NCBI RefSeq assembly: GCF_045446075.1
Contig: NZ_JBJJBQ010000003.1
Coordinates: forward strand, 325,845 to 389,844
Reading direction: 5' to 3'
Length of the DNA: 64,000 bases
Source: Flavisericum labens
Lineage (GTDB): Bacteria; Bacteroidota; Bacteroidia; Flavobacteriales; Flavobacteriaceae
The notes under the pieces are model-generated. The model was not told the DNA's origin, made no database searches, and worked only from the letters and a program-made list of their open reading frames with translations. Below are positions 1 to 8,967 of the stretch, in pieces. Positions within the stretch are counted from its first letter, which is position 1. Each line of letters opens with the position of its first letter. The translations under genes were made by a program, and so were the position numbers.

Positions 1-1
1 A

Positions 2-883
2 GAAACGCGCCAAATGCTGGAAAATCATTTTGTAATCAATCATATTCAGGTTGATACTATGCAGCGAAGTAACGACGGAACTATTAAAAATGCCGTACGT
101 TTGCACGACGATTTGGTGGTTGAATCTGTGCTTATTCCTACTAAATCCAGAACAACAGCTTGTGTGTCCAGTCAAGTGGGATGCAGTTTAGACTGTAAAT
201 TCTGCGCTACGGCTCGCTTAAAGCGCATGCGCAACTTAAATCCAGACGAAATTTACGACCAAGTGGTAGCCATAGATAACGAAAGCCGTTTGTACCATAA
301 CCGCCCTTTAAGCAATATTGTTTTTATGGGAATGGGCGAGCCACTCATGAACTACAACAATGTTTTAAAAGCTATTGAAAAAATCACTTCACCTGAAGGT
401 TTGGGTATGTCGCCAAAACGTATTGTAGTTTCAACTTCAGGAGTGCCTAAAATGATTAAAAAAATGGCTGATGACGAAGTGAAATTTAAGTTGGCCGTTT
501 CGTTGCATTCGGCCATTGATGAGGTGCGTACGTCCATTATGCCTTTTAATGCTACTTTTCCGTTAAATGATTTGCGTGAAGCTTTACAATACTGGTACTC
601 TAAAACTAAAAATAGAATTACTTACGAATATGTGGTTTGGGATGGCATTAATGACAAAAGAAAAGATGTTGATGCTTTAGTGGAGTTCTGTAAATTTGCA
701 CCAAGCAAAGTAAATCTAATTGAATATAATCCCATTGATGATGGCGAATTTCAGCAGGCTAATTCAAAAGCTTTAGATATATATGTAAAGGTTTTAGAAG
801 CTAGCAATATTACGGTCACGGTTAGGCGGAGTAGAGGGAAGGATATTGATGCCGCTTGTGGGCAATTGGCTAATAAAAATTGA
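2..883 (+). CDS. rlmN: RlmN, 23S rRNA (adenine-2503-C2) methyltransferase, 5' end missing
   Basis: Radical-SAM enzyme that methylates C2 of A2503 in 23S rRNA and C2 of A37 in some tRNAs. The frame is open to the window edge, and four codons (E-T-R-Q) precede the first visible ATG at 14. The true start therefore lies upstream and about 50-60 residues are missing compared with the usual length near 345. Counting from the Met at 14, the radical-SAM cluster CxxxCxxC is C57, C61 and C64. C50 matches one conserved catalytic Cys and C282 in DAACGQLA the methyl-carrying Cys. The GMGEPLMNY motif is also present. The identification is firm; only the N-terminus is unseen. Confidence 0.95.
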   Translation, partial: ETRQMLENHFVINHIQVDTMQRSNDGTIKNAVRLHDDLVVESVLIPTKSRTTACVSSQVGCSLDCKFCATARLKRMRNLNPDEIYDQVVAIDNESRLYHNRPLSNIVFMGMGEPLMNYNNVLKAIEKITSPEGLGMSPKRIVVSTSGVPKMIKKMADDEVKFKLAVSLHSAIDEVRTSIMPFNATFPLNDLREALQYWYSKTKNRITYEYVVWDGINDKRKDVDALVEFCKFAPSKVNLIEYNPIDDGEFQQANSKALDIYVKVLEASNITVTVRRSRGKDIDAACGQLANKN

Positions 884-921
884 TAAAGGTTGCGCGTGAA
901 ATATTATCTTTGGTTTTCTAA

Positions 922-1899
922 ATGAAAATAGTAGAGCAAATAAAACAGCCTGTAGCTTTTGAAATGGATCTTTTTGAACAAAAGTTCCAACTTTCGATGT
1001 CCAGTAAGGTAGCTTTGCTTAATCGGATTACCCACTATATTGTGAATAGAAAGGGTAAGCAAATGCGCCCCATGTTCGTATTTTTGGTAGCTAAAATGGT
1101 CTCCAATGGCGAGGTGAGCGAACGAACCTACCGAGGAGCTTCCGTTATTGAGTTGATACATACCGCGACTTTAGTACATGACGATGTTGTTGACGATAGT
1201 AATAGACGACGGGGGTTCTTCTCTGTAAATGCGCTTTGGAAAAATAAAATAGCCGTTTTAATAGGCGATTTTCTATTGTCAAAAGGCTTGTTGCTGTCTA
1301 TTGATAATAATGACTTTGATTTACTGAAAATTATTTCCATAGCCGTCCGTGAAATGAGCGAGGGCGAGTTGCTTCAAATTGAAAAAGCCCGAAAGCTTGA
1401 TATTACCGAGGAGGTTTATTACGAAATTATTCGTCAAAAAACGGCAACTTTAATAGCGGCATGTTGTAGTTTGGGCGCTGCCTCGGTAAAACCAGGATCA
1501 ATTTATATAGAATCGATGCGTAAGTTTGGTGAACTTATTGGTATGGCTTTTCAAATTAAAGATGATTTATTTGATTATGGTGATGCCCAAATAGGAAAAC
1601 CGACAGGAATAGATATTAAAGAGCAGAAAATGACGCTGCCTTTAATTTATGTGTTAAATAAATCATCTAAAAAGAATAAGAGCTGGTTGATAAACTCAAT
1701 TAAAAACCATAATAAAGATTCAAAACGAGTAAAAGAAGTGATTGCTTTTGTAAAAAATAATGGCGGTTTGGATTACGCCATAAATAAGATGAAGCAATTT
1801 CAAGATGAAGCTCTGAACCTTTTAGAGAATTACCCTGAATCCGAGTACAAGAACTCACTAAAACTTATGGTCAATTATGTGATTGACAGAAAAAAGTAG
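922..1899 (+). CDS. long-chain polyprenyl diphosphate synthase
   Basis: Trans-isoprenyl diphosphate synthase that condenses isopentenyl diphosphate onto allylic diphosphates. In this lineage the likely product is the side chain of menaquinone. The first Asp-rich motif DDVVD is at residues 87-91, followed by RRRG. The second, KDDLFDYGD, lies near residue 213. The 325-residue length is normal for the IspB/octaprenyl type. The ATG at 922 follows rlmN by 38 bp on the same strand, so co-transcription is possible. Chain length cannot be read from the sequence with confidence. Confidence 0.92.
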   Translation: MKIVEQIKQPVAFEMDLFEQKFQLSMSSKVALLNRITHYIVNRKGKQMRPMFVFLVAKMVSNGEVSERTYRGASVIELIHTATLVHDDVVDDSNRRRGFFSVNALWKNKIAVLIGDFLLSKGLLLSIDNNDFDLLKIISIAVREMSEGELLQIEKARKLDITEEVYYEIIRQKTATLIAACCSLGAASVKPGSIYIESMRKFGELIGMAFQIKDDLFDYGDAQIGKPTGIDIKEQKMTLPLIYVLNKSSKKNKSWLINSIKNHNKDSKRVKEVIAFVKNNGGLDYAINKMKQFQDEALNLLENYPESEYKNSLKLMVNYVIDRKK

Positions 1900-1911
1900 T
1901 TCGTATTTATT

Positions 1912-2862
1912 TTACTGCTGCTGCTGCTGATGTTGTTGTCGAAATTCTAAATTACGTTGAAAACTATTACCGTTCTCTGAAACAGAGGTTGCTTGCGGTG
2001 TATCTGTACTTTGATATTTTTCGGTTTTTACTTCAACGGATACTTCCATTTGGGATTCAACGTTGCCTTTAAAAACACCTTTTACCGGGGAGCAATCACT
2101 ATAATTTCTGCCTATAGCCAGTTTTACATGGTTCTCATCTGCAATCGCATTATTTGTTGGGTCTATACCCAACCAACCATAAAATGGAATGTACGCCTCA
2201 ATCCAAGCGTGTGTAGCACCTTCGCCACGCGTTATTTCGTCATTAGGACAAATGTACCCGCTTATATAGCGCGCAGGAATGCCCAACATTCTAACCATTT
2301 GCAATAAAATATTAGTAAAATCCTGACATACACCGGCTTTCAATTTCCAAATATCATCTAACTCGCTGTGAATATTTGTAACGCCTATTTTGTACTTAAA
2401 GTTATCGTAAACATACTCGCAGAGCTCCAAAACGGCCTTATAAGGCGATTTAGATTTTAAGTTTTTCGCTTTAATAATTTCGTTAGCTTCAGGGCTTCCA
2501 TCGAATTTTTTATATCTTAAAAAATCAATAAATGCTACATTGTGTTTTATGGAATCCAAGTTTTCCCATTGGCTTTCAATGTCAACAGAATCATCAGGAA
2601 ATAACCTGCCTCGGGTTTCTACTTCTATTTCTGAGGTTATACTTAGTTCGTAATGGGGCTCCGTTACCATAAAAGTACCTACCCGGTTATAAAAGAAATC
2701 AAAAAAAGTTTCAATGAACGGGTCATTTGTAATAGATAGAAGATGGGAATTTACTTTCTGAAAAGCATCATTAATTGGGTGTAACCTTATAAATGTGGCA
2801 CCATCTATCACCTTATCGGAATAGCTGTATTTTGTGTTATGTTTTATGTAAAAAGTAGCCAT
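1912..2862 (-). CDS. transglutaminase-like cysteine peptidase of the ATP-grasp/alpha-E cluster
   Basis: Transglutaminase-fold protein with a beta-rich N-terminal domain (about residues 1-100) and a papain-like core. The catalytic triad is visible as C179 (AGVCQDF), H218 (ATHAW) and D234 (GIDPTNN). There is no signal peptide, so it should be cytoplasmic. The C-terminus is a low-complexity Gln tail (residues about 308-316). It is the last gene of a minus-strand operon behind the ATP-grasp and alpha-E genes, 11 bp after the latter. In published comparative genomics these three families travel together and are predicted to form and cut peptide-like bonds on an unknown substrate; the direct reaction is unproven. 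Confidence 0.88.
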   Translation of the reverse strand: MATFYIKHNTKYSYSDKVIDGATFIRLHPINDAFQKVNSHLLSITNDPFIETFFDFFYNRVGTFMVTEPHYELSITSEIEVETRGRLFPDDSVDIESQWENLDSIKHNVAFIDFLRYKKFDGSPEANEIIKAKNLKSKSPYKAVLELCEYVYDNFKYKIGVTNIHSELDDIWKLKAGVCQDFTNILLQMVRMLGIPARYISGYICPNDEITRGEGATHAWIEAYIPFYGWLGIDPTNNAIADENHVKLAIGRNYSDCSPVKGVFKGNVESQMEVSVEVKTEKYQSTDTPQATSVSENGNSFQRNLEFRQQHQQQQQ

Positions 2863-2873
2863 GTGGGTTTAAA

Positions 2874-3800
2874 TCAATTGTTTTGGGAAAAGTACACTGC
2901 ATTTATATTTAATGATATGTTTCTGATGTCCTCTTTTATGCCGTCAATAAAATTTGTTAGTCCAATGTTATTGATATTTTCAATGGTCGTATATTTTATT
3001 TGACTCTCTAGTTTCCCGAGTAAAAATTCTAAATTATTTTTTTCAAGTTGTTCTGCTTCAATAAGTCCATTTATATGACGGTTTAATTTTTCAATACAAT
3101 AATAAACAGATCTGGGAAACAGCCTGTCTTGAAAAACCATTTGTATAACATGATCTTCATTAAAGGTAGATTTATGCGTTTTTAGATAGAGCTGATAACC
3201 ACCGATGGATAAAAGCAAGTTTTTCCAATAAAAGCTTTTTTCTAAATTATCAGTTGTGTTTGCTATTTCTTGGAGCTTTAATCCTGTAAAATCTGAAATT
3301 AGCATGACACGCTCAAGATACTTGCCAACATTCATAAAATAATATGAAGGCCCTCGTTCTTGTGTAATATCGCAGGTGCCGCTATACACTAAATGATGGT
3401 TTTTTAAATCTTCAAGAAACTGTACGGGATCTTCTTCTTTTAACTTATTTGGTAAATCTTTGTTTGTAAGGTACAAATAATAACTATTAATGCATAACCA
3501 TAGTTCCCTTGAAATATGCTCTTGGACGCTTCGGGCATTCTCTCTTGCCTTTGTTACAATATTTAAAATAGAGTTTGAATTATCTGTGTTAAATACCATA
3601 AAATTGATGCATTCTAGGGCATCCTCCGTGTAAAATTCATTATCATAGGGAGTGAAATTCTTTATAATTGGTGACCATGAGAATAATTCCGGCGAGTCCT
3701 GATTTGCGTAAAAATTCACTTTGAGTAAACCTAAAATTCCATTTCCGCGTTCCATGTATCTTTCTAACCAAATGAGGTTATTTGCTACTCTACTTAACAT
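2874..3800 (-). CDS. alpha-E domain protein
   Basis: All-helical protein of the alpha-E family (308 residues). The family signature opens the protein: MLSRVANNLIWLERYMERGN, with the conserved W-x-x-R-Y-x-E-R pattern. The rest is helical with few conserved polar residues, and no enzymatic motif is visible. Known members sit beside circularly permuted ATP-grasp ligases and transglutaminases and are thought to be partners or scaffolds. Here the gene lies 24 bp downstream of the ATP-grasp gene and 11 bp upstream of the transglutaminase, as expected for one transcript. Confidence 0.88.
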   Translation of the reverse strand: MLSRVANNLIWLERYMERGNGILGLLKVNFYANQDSPELFSWSPIIKNFTPYDNEFYTEDALECINFMVFNTDNSNSILNIVTKARENARSVQEHISRELWLCINSYYLYLTNKDLPNKLKEEDPVQFLEDLKNHHLVYSGTCDITQERGPSYYFMNVGKYLERVMLISDFTGLKLQEIANTTDNLEKSFYWKNLLLSIGGYQLYLKTHKSTFNEDHVIQMVFQDRLFPRSVYYCIEKLNRHINGLIEAEQLEKNNLEFLLGKLESQIKYTTIENINNIGLTNFIDGIKEDIRNISLNINAVYFSQNN

Positions 3801-3824
3801 ATATTACATATTAATTTATGGATA

Positions 3825-5267
3825 TTAATCTATTACCCAAGTATCTTTACTGCCACCTCCTTGAGAACTGTTAACAACAAGCGACCCCTTTTTTAAGGCA
3901 ACCCGTGTTAAACCACCGGGGCAAATATCTATTCCATCTCTTCCAGAAAGGGCAAAAGGTCTCAGGTCTATACACCTAGGAGACAGTTTTCCATCTATAT
4001 AACACGGTGCTGTAGATAGTTTTAAGATGGGTTGGGCAATAAAATTATCCGGTTTCTTTTTTACATTATCAAGATAATCTTTTATTTCTTCATCTGAGGC
4101 TTCATGCCCCATTAACATACCATAGCCACCACTTCCATCGGTTTTCTTAATAACCATGTCTTTAACATTCTTGGTTACATAGTCCAAATCCTCTGGTTTT
4201 CCCAATTGGTAGGTCTCAATATTTTTTAAAATTGGATCTTCCTCTAAGTAGTACTTTATCATATCTGGCACAAAAGTGTAGATTGCCTTATCGTCTGCTA
4301 TGCCTGTTCCTGGAGCATTAACAATGTTAACATTGCCTTTTCTATAAGCAGCCATGATACCTGCAACACCTAAAACACTTTTGGCGTTAAATTCCAAGGG
4401 GTCTAAGTAATCATCATCAACACGTCGGTAAATAACATCCACTTGTTGTAAGCCATTTGTTGTTTTCATGTAAACAATATGGTTTTTTACAACCAAATCG
4501 GTTCCCTCAACCAATTCAATGCCCATAAGCCTAGCCAAGGTTGTATGCTCGTAATACGCAGAATTGTAAATTCCAGGTGTTAAAAGCACAATATTGGGAT
4601 TTGCTTTATCTGAAAGCTCTTTAAGTTTTTTGTACAATACGTTTGGGTATTCTGATACCGAACGAACTTTACTTTTTGGCAAAATGCCAGGGAACAATCG
4701 CTTTGAAATTTCTCGGTTTTCAAGCATGTAGCTCACCCCTGACGGCGTTCTTAAATTATCTTCAAGTACATAAAATTCACCATCATTATTGCGGATTAAA
4801 TCAACACCTGAAATATGAACGTAAACATCATAAGGTACTTTTACGCCTTTCATTTCGCGCAAAAAATAGGGGCAGGAGTATATTAAATCGGCAGGGATAA
4901 TGCCATCATTAATAATATATTGGTCATGGTATATATCTTTAATAAACAGATTTAACGCCCGCAAACGTTGTTTGATTCCCAATTCAATTTTAGTCCACTC
5001 CTCGGAGGTAATAATTCTTGGAACAATATCAAAAGGAAAGATTTTTTCAATACCCTCATTGTCATTATAAACCGTGAAGGTAACACCTTGGTTCATAAAC
5101 AACTGTTTTGATAAATCTTCTTTTTTAGTAAGTTTTTCGGCAGAAGTGCCTTCAAGATATTTTACAAAGCCTTCATATTGTAATCTGAAATTAGCTTCGT
5201 CATTATACATTTCGTCCCATGTTTTAGGAAGCTTGTCATAAGATGAGAAAAGATTATTGTTTTTCAT
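3825..5267 (-). CDS. circularly permuted ATP-grasp protein
   Basis: Predicted ATP-dependent carboxylate-amine ligase of the circularly permuted ATP-grasp family (480 residues, usual length). The Gly-rich phosphate loop is near residues 374-385 (DGSGGYGMLMG), with nucleotide/metal-binding regions around YRRVDDDYLDP and the C-terminal CIDLRPF segment. No signal peptide. First gene of a three-gene minus-strand operon with alpha-E and transglutaminase proteins. Related enzymes join amino acids or short peptides; the substrate here is unknown. The ATG at 5267 begins MKNNNLFSSYDKLP and has no nearby in-frame competitor. Confidence 0.9.
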   Translation of the reverse strand: MKNNNLFSSYDKLPKTWDEMYNDEANFRLQYEGFVKYLEGTSAEKLTKKEDLSKQLFMNQGVTFTVYNDNEGIEKIFPFDIVPRIITSEEWTKIELGIKQRLRALNLFIKDIYHDQYIINDGIIPADLIYSCPYFLREMKGVKVPYDVYVHISGVDLIRNNDGEFYVLEDNLRTPSGVSYMLENREISKRLFPGILPKSKVRSVSEYPNVLYKKLKELSDKANPNIVLLTPGIYNSAYYEHTTLARLMGIELVEGTDLVVKNHIVYMKTTNGLQQVDVIYRRVDDDYLDPLEFNAKSVLGVAGIMAAYRKGNVNIVNAPGTGIADDKAIYTFVPDMIKYYLEEDPILKNIETYQLGKPEDLDYVTKNVKDMVIKKTDGSGGYGMLMGHEASDEEIKDYLDNVKKKPDNFIAQPILKLSTAPCYIDGKLSPRCIDLRPFALSGRDGIDICPGGLTRVALKKGSLVVNSSQGGGSKDTWVID

Positions 5268-5637
5268 AGGCTAATGATATCTTATCAAATATAAGTAATT
5301 GTTGATGTAATTTCAATCAATTTAAACTTTACTTAAATAAAATTTAGCAATTATTAGAATTTAATAAAAATTCTATTATTTATTGATTTTAGGTGCAGAT
5401 TTTTCAAGGATAATTATTATTGCTACCAATTATGGACCTAATTGATTTTGTAACGCCCTTAGTTATGATGTGAACTGGATTATATGATTAAGAAATAGAT
5501 AATAGAATTTTTGAGAAGGTTATAAATTCGTATGAATCATAAATATAGATGCTATGCGTTAGTGTTGATTAGCTTCTGTATATAAGCAGCTAATTATTAC
5601 TTTGAAAAAGATAGGACTCTAATTTTTTTAAAATCAG
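5268..5637. other. 370-bp AT-rich intergenic region with a 14-bp inverted repeat
   Basis: No gene is visible. The stretch is very AT-rich and should hold the promoter of the ATP-grasp operon (reading left) and the 3' end of the DoxX-like gene. A perfect 14-bp inverted repeat (AAAAATTCTATTAT at 5366-5379, complement at 5499-5512) frames about 120 bp. It could be a scar of a small mobile element, or chance in AT-rich DNA. Confidence 0.4.
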
Positions 5638-6018
5638 TTAATTAAATAATGGCTGATATTTTTTCTTGAAATTTAATATTAGCAGTACATTTAAAATTGC
5701 AACAATTAATGCAGGCCAAATTTTTATTAAATCGTTGTTTGAAATATTAAAAACCAAGAATGAAATAGTTAACGGAAACAACACTATTAAAATAAAAGGT
5801 GTCCATTTATTTATAACTAGTAAGAATCCAATCAAAATTTCAAAAATGTACAGAAAGGGCAAATAGCCAACTACTGCATCAATAAAATCCCTGGTGTTTT
5901 CAGGCATTTCTCCGTAAGTAAATGGTATAAAATGAATAAATTGGTTTAGCGCATATACAATTAGAAATAGCCCCAGTATAATTCTTAACCATTTAGATAT
6001 GTTATCTTTTGTTTCCAT
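5638..6018 (-). CDS. DoxX-like small integral membrane protein
   Basis: 126-residue protein with four predicted transmembrane segments (about residues 10-30, 50-70, 74-92 and 98-118) and polar N- and C-termini. The layout and the first segment (RIILGLFLIVYALNQF) resemble the DoxX/MauE-like superfamily, in which some members relate to redox or sulfur metabolism. No catalytic motif can be pointed to. It stands alone between two intergenic regions. Family assignment is moderate; the function is unknown. Confidence 0.65.
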   Translation of the reverse strand: METKDNISKWLRIILGLFLIVYALNQFIHFIPFTYGEMPENTRDFIDAVVGYLPFLYIFEILIGFLLVINKWTPFILIVLFPLTISFLVFNISNNDLIKIWPALIVAILNVLLILNFKKKYQPLFN

Positions 6019-6286
6019 AGGTCTTATGTTTTTAATTAATTATAAAGTTGATTTTGAAATCATGCTTAAGATACTTTAAGCGTTGTAAATAAAACATGAT
6101 TAATGTCATATGCAAAAAGTGTTGTAAACCATTTAATTGAACTTTTTTTAACTTTTGAAGTGATTTATAAATTTCTAAAATGAATAGTTTATATTACTTT
6201 TACATGCATTCCCATGAAGAGGGGAAACCGGGATATAATATTTTGTAATAAATATAATTTCTTATTTCAATAAAACAACTAACAAT

Positions 6287-8245
6287 TTGATATCAAATTC
6301 ATCTATAGACGAAGTGTTTGAAACCGCCCGTGTTGAGGAGGTTATTGGCGATTTTGTTCAACTTAAAAAGTCAGGAAGTAATTTTAAGGGTCTGAGTCCG
6401 TTTAGTGATGAGCGAACTCCCAGTTTTATGGTTTCTCCAGTGAAGCAAATTTGGAAAGATTTCTCAACCGGAAAAGGCGGTACAGCCGTTTCGTTTTTAA
6501 TGGAGCATGAGCATTTTACTTATCCAGAGGCCATACGTTATTTGGCTAAAAAGTATAATATTGAACTTGAAGAAACTGAGCAAACCTCTGAGCAAAAGGA
6601 AAAAGCTGATGAGCGTGAAAGCTTGTATTTAATAAATGAATTTGCCAATAAATATTTTCAAAATATTCTATACAAAACCGATCAGGGAAAAAGTATTGGT
6701 TTAAGCTATTTTAAAGAACGCGGTTTTACCGAAGAAACTATAAAGAAGTTCGATTTAGGTTACTCACTTGACGAATGGCAGGCCTTTACGGATGAAGCTT
6801 TGAAAAAAGGTTATAATATTGATTATCTTGAAAAAATAGGTCTTACCATTGTTAAGGAAGAAAAACGTTTTGATCGCTTTAAAGGTCGCGTAATGTTTCC
6901 TATAAAAAGTATGAGTGGCCGTGTTCTGGGTTTCGGGGGGCGTATTTTAGTCACAGATAAAAAGGCTGCAAAATATCTAAACTCACCCGAGAGTGATATT
7001 TACCATAAAAGCAAAGTGCTTTATGGTATTTATAATGCGAAACAAAGTATTTCTAAAGAAGATAATTGTTATCTGGTTGAAGGTTATACCGATGTTATTC
7101 AGTTTCATCAAGCAGGAATAAAAAACGTGGTGTCCTCTTCTGGTACAGCTTTGACTTCAGAGCAAATTCGATTGATAAACCGGTTGACCAAAAACATCAC
7201 GGTACTTTTTGACGGTGATGCTGCGGGGTTGCGCGCTTCGCTTCGAGGCATTGATTTGATTTTGGAACAGGGTATGAACGTCAAGGTATGTACATTCCCA
7301 GAAGGTGAAGACCCTGACAGTTTTGCTAAACATAACACCATTGAAGAACTTACTGAATACCTTTCTGAAAATGCCAAGGATTTTATTCAATTTAAAGCTT
7401 CAATATTGTTTGAAGAATCGAAAAATGACCCCATAAAAAAAGCTGATACAGTTAGGGATATTGTTAATAGCATCTCTAAGATTCCTGATCGTATTAAAAA
7501 AGAAATCTATGTGCAGGAATGTGCCAGGATTATGGATATTAGCGAAGAGGTGTTGTTTAGCACCTTAGCGCAAATTGATAAAAAGGATTTTCAGGAAGAA
7601 AATAAAAAATTTAAAACCCAACAAAAGGCCTTTGAGGTTATTAAGCACCAGCAACCTCTAAAAAAGGTAGATGTTCAATATGTCCTGGAACGGAAAATCA
7701 TTGAAATCTTATTGCTTTATGGAAATAAAACCGAAGATTTTGAAGATTTGGTACTAAAGGAAGACGATAATGGCGATTTGGGTTTAAAGCCAGAAATACA
7801 CCGTGCTAAGGTATTTGAGAAGGTGTTTTTGGATTTACAGGATGATGAAATGCAGTTTTCAAATCCGCATTTTCAAACCTTATATTATACGGTTATTGAA
7901 AGGCTTAACCAAGATGCCGAATTTGAGCTAAAGAACTTTGTCAATTCTGTTGACCAAGATATGGCTAATGAAATAACTACCATCCTAATGGATGATGAGC
8001 GGTATTCTCTTGATAATTGGAACCGAATGAATATTTATCCAAAAGAGAAACAGCACAGCATTGCCCAACTTGTGAGCGAGACCATTTTAAGTTTAAGATG
8101 TTTTTTAATCGATCAAAAGGTAAAAGAGTTTCAGCACGAAACTCTTAAAAATAAAATAGACTCGAATAGAAATGTACTTGAAGAAGTAAAAGACTATTCA
8201 AGTCTAAAAATGTTATTATCTAGAAAATTAAATAGGGTATTATGA
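6287..8245 (+). CDS. dnaG: DNA primase DnaG with a zinc-less N-terminal domain
   Basis: Primase that makes RNA primers at the replication fork with DnaB and polymerase III. The start is a TTG at 6287 (reads as I-S-N-S-S-I-D-E after Met); no in-frame ATG fits the conserved N-terminus. The TOPRIM core is clear: VEGYTD (Glu) near residue 265 and FDGDAAG (DxD) near 309. The N-terminal CHC2 domain keeps its fold pattern (TPSFMVSPVKQIWKDF) but the four zinc ligands of the family are replaced: GLSPFS where GLCPFH is usual, and KDFSTG where HCFGCG is usual. I believe this is typical of Flavobacteriia. The C-terminal helicase-binding domain is divergent. The last 6 bp overlap the 3' end of the convergent response regulator. 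Confidence 0.95.
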   Translation: MISNSSIDEVFETARVEEVIGDFVQLKKSGSNFKGLSPFSDERTPSFMVSPVKQIWKDFSTGKGGTAVSFLMEHEHFTYPEAIRYLAKKYNIELEETEQTSEQKEKADERESLYLINEFANKYFQNILYKTDQGKSIGLSYFKERGFTEETIKKFDLGYSLDEWQAFTDEALKKGYNIDYLEKIGLTIVKEEKRFDRFKGRVMFPIKSMSGRVLGFGGRILVTDKKAAKYLNSPESDIYHKSKVLYGIYNAKQSISKEDNCYLVEGYTDVIQFHQAGIKNVVSSSGTALTSEQIRLINRLTKNITVLFDGDAAGLRASLRGIDLILEQGMNVKVCTFPEGEDPDSFAKHNTIEELTEYLSENAKDFIQFKASILFEESKNDPIKKADTVRDIVNSISKIPDRIKKEIYVQECARIMDISEEVLFSTLAQIDKKDFQEENKKFKTQQKAFEVIKHQQPLKKVDVQYVLERKIIEILLLYGNKTEDFEDLVLKEDDNGDLGLKPEIHRAKVFEKVFLDLQDDEMQFSNPHFQTLYYTVIERLNQDAEFELKNFVNSVDQDMANEITTILMDDERYSLDNWNRMNIYPKEKQHSIAQLVSETILSLRCFLIDQKVKEFQHETLKNKIDSNRNVLEEVKDYSSLKMLLSRKLNRVL

Positions 8246-8872
8246 TACCTCCTGGCTTAACTTTGCCTGGTTAACTAAATCTACTAAGTTAGTAACTTTT
8301 AATTTTCGCATTAAGCGAGCTTTATATGTACTAACCGTTTTTTCGTTAATATCTAATTCTTTAGAAATTTCCTTGTTCTTTTTACCAATGGTTAACAGCT
8401 TTAAAACTTCTGCTTCACGGGTAGAGAGCTTTTTGTAGTAATTTCCACTTTTGCTAGATCTTGTGCCAAAAGCCAATTGTTGGGTTAACTCATTACTTAA
8501 ATAAATGCCACCATCGTGAACTTTGGTAATGGCTTCACTAATGGTAATAACATTTTCCGATTTATTGATATATCCAGAAGCACCAGCTTTAATGGCGTTA
8601 ATGGCATAAACTTCTTCGGGTTGCGCACTTAGAATAACAGTTTTTACATCCGGATGATCATTTTTTAAATACCTAAGCAATGTTAAACCATTTAATTTTG
8701 GCAAGTCTGCTTCAGTTAAAAGAATGTCTACAGGGTTTTTTTTTAAAAATTCTAAAATGGCTTCGCCATTGTCTACACTTCCAACAACTTTTATGTTGGG
8801 AGATGCTGAAAATAGGACTTCTAGTCCCTTTCTCGTAATTGGGTGGTTGTCTGCTATTAATAAATTTATCAT
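8240..8872 (-). CDS. NarL/LuxR-type response regulator with Glu at the phospho-acceptor site
   Basis: Two-domain transcription regulator (210 residues): receiver about 1-120, LuxR-type helix-turn-helix about 145-205 (LSTREAEVLKLLTIG, KEISKELDINEKTVSTYKA). The receiver keeps S82 and K104, but the acidic pair is D8-N9 and the position of the phospho-accepting Asp is E54 (DILLTEADLP, where DVVLLDxxMP is usual). Glu often mimics the phosphorylated state, so it may act without a kinase; no kinase gene is nearby. It converges on dnaG with a 6-bp overlap at the stop codons. The targets are unknown. Confidence 0.9.
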   Translation of the reverse strand: MINLLIADNHPITRKGLEVLFSASPNIKVVGSVDNGEAILEFLKKNPVDILLTEADLPKLNGLTLLRYLKNDHPDVKTVILSAQPEEVYAINAIKAGASGYINKSENVITISEAITKVHDGGIYLSNELTQQLAFGTRSSKSGNYYKKLSTREAEVLKLLTIGKKNKEISKELDINEKTVSTYKARLMRKLKVTNLVDLVNQAKLSQEVS

Positions 8873-8967
8873 AATTGAAAGCTTTTTTAGATAACTACTT
8901 GATAGTTGAGAGATAGTTAAGGTTGAGAGTTTAAGCTTAATGTAAATGTACTACTTTTTTGGATAAT

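Noticed and set aside
6204..6248. 14-codon frame (M-H-S-H-E-E-G-K-P-G...) and a small TTCCC/GGGAA hairpin upstream of dnaG
   Set aside because: Could be a leader peptide or riboswitch-like leader, but too short and without conservation data; left as unresolved.
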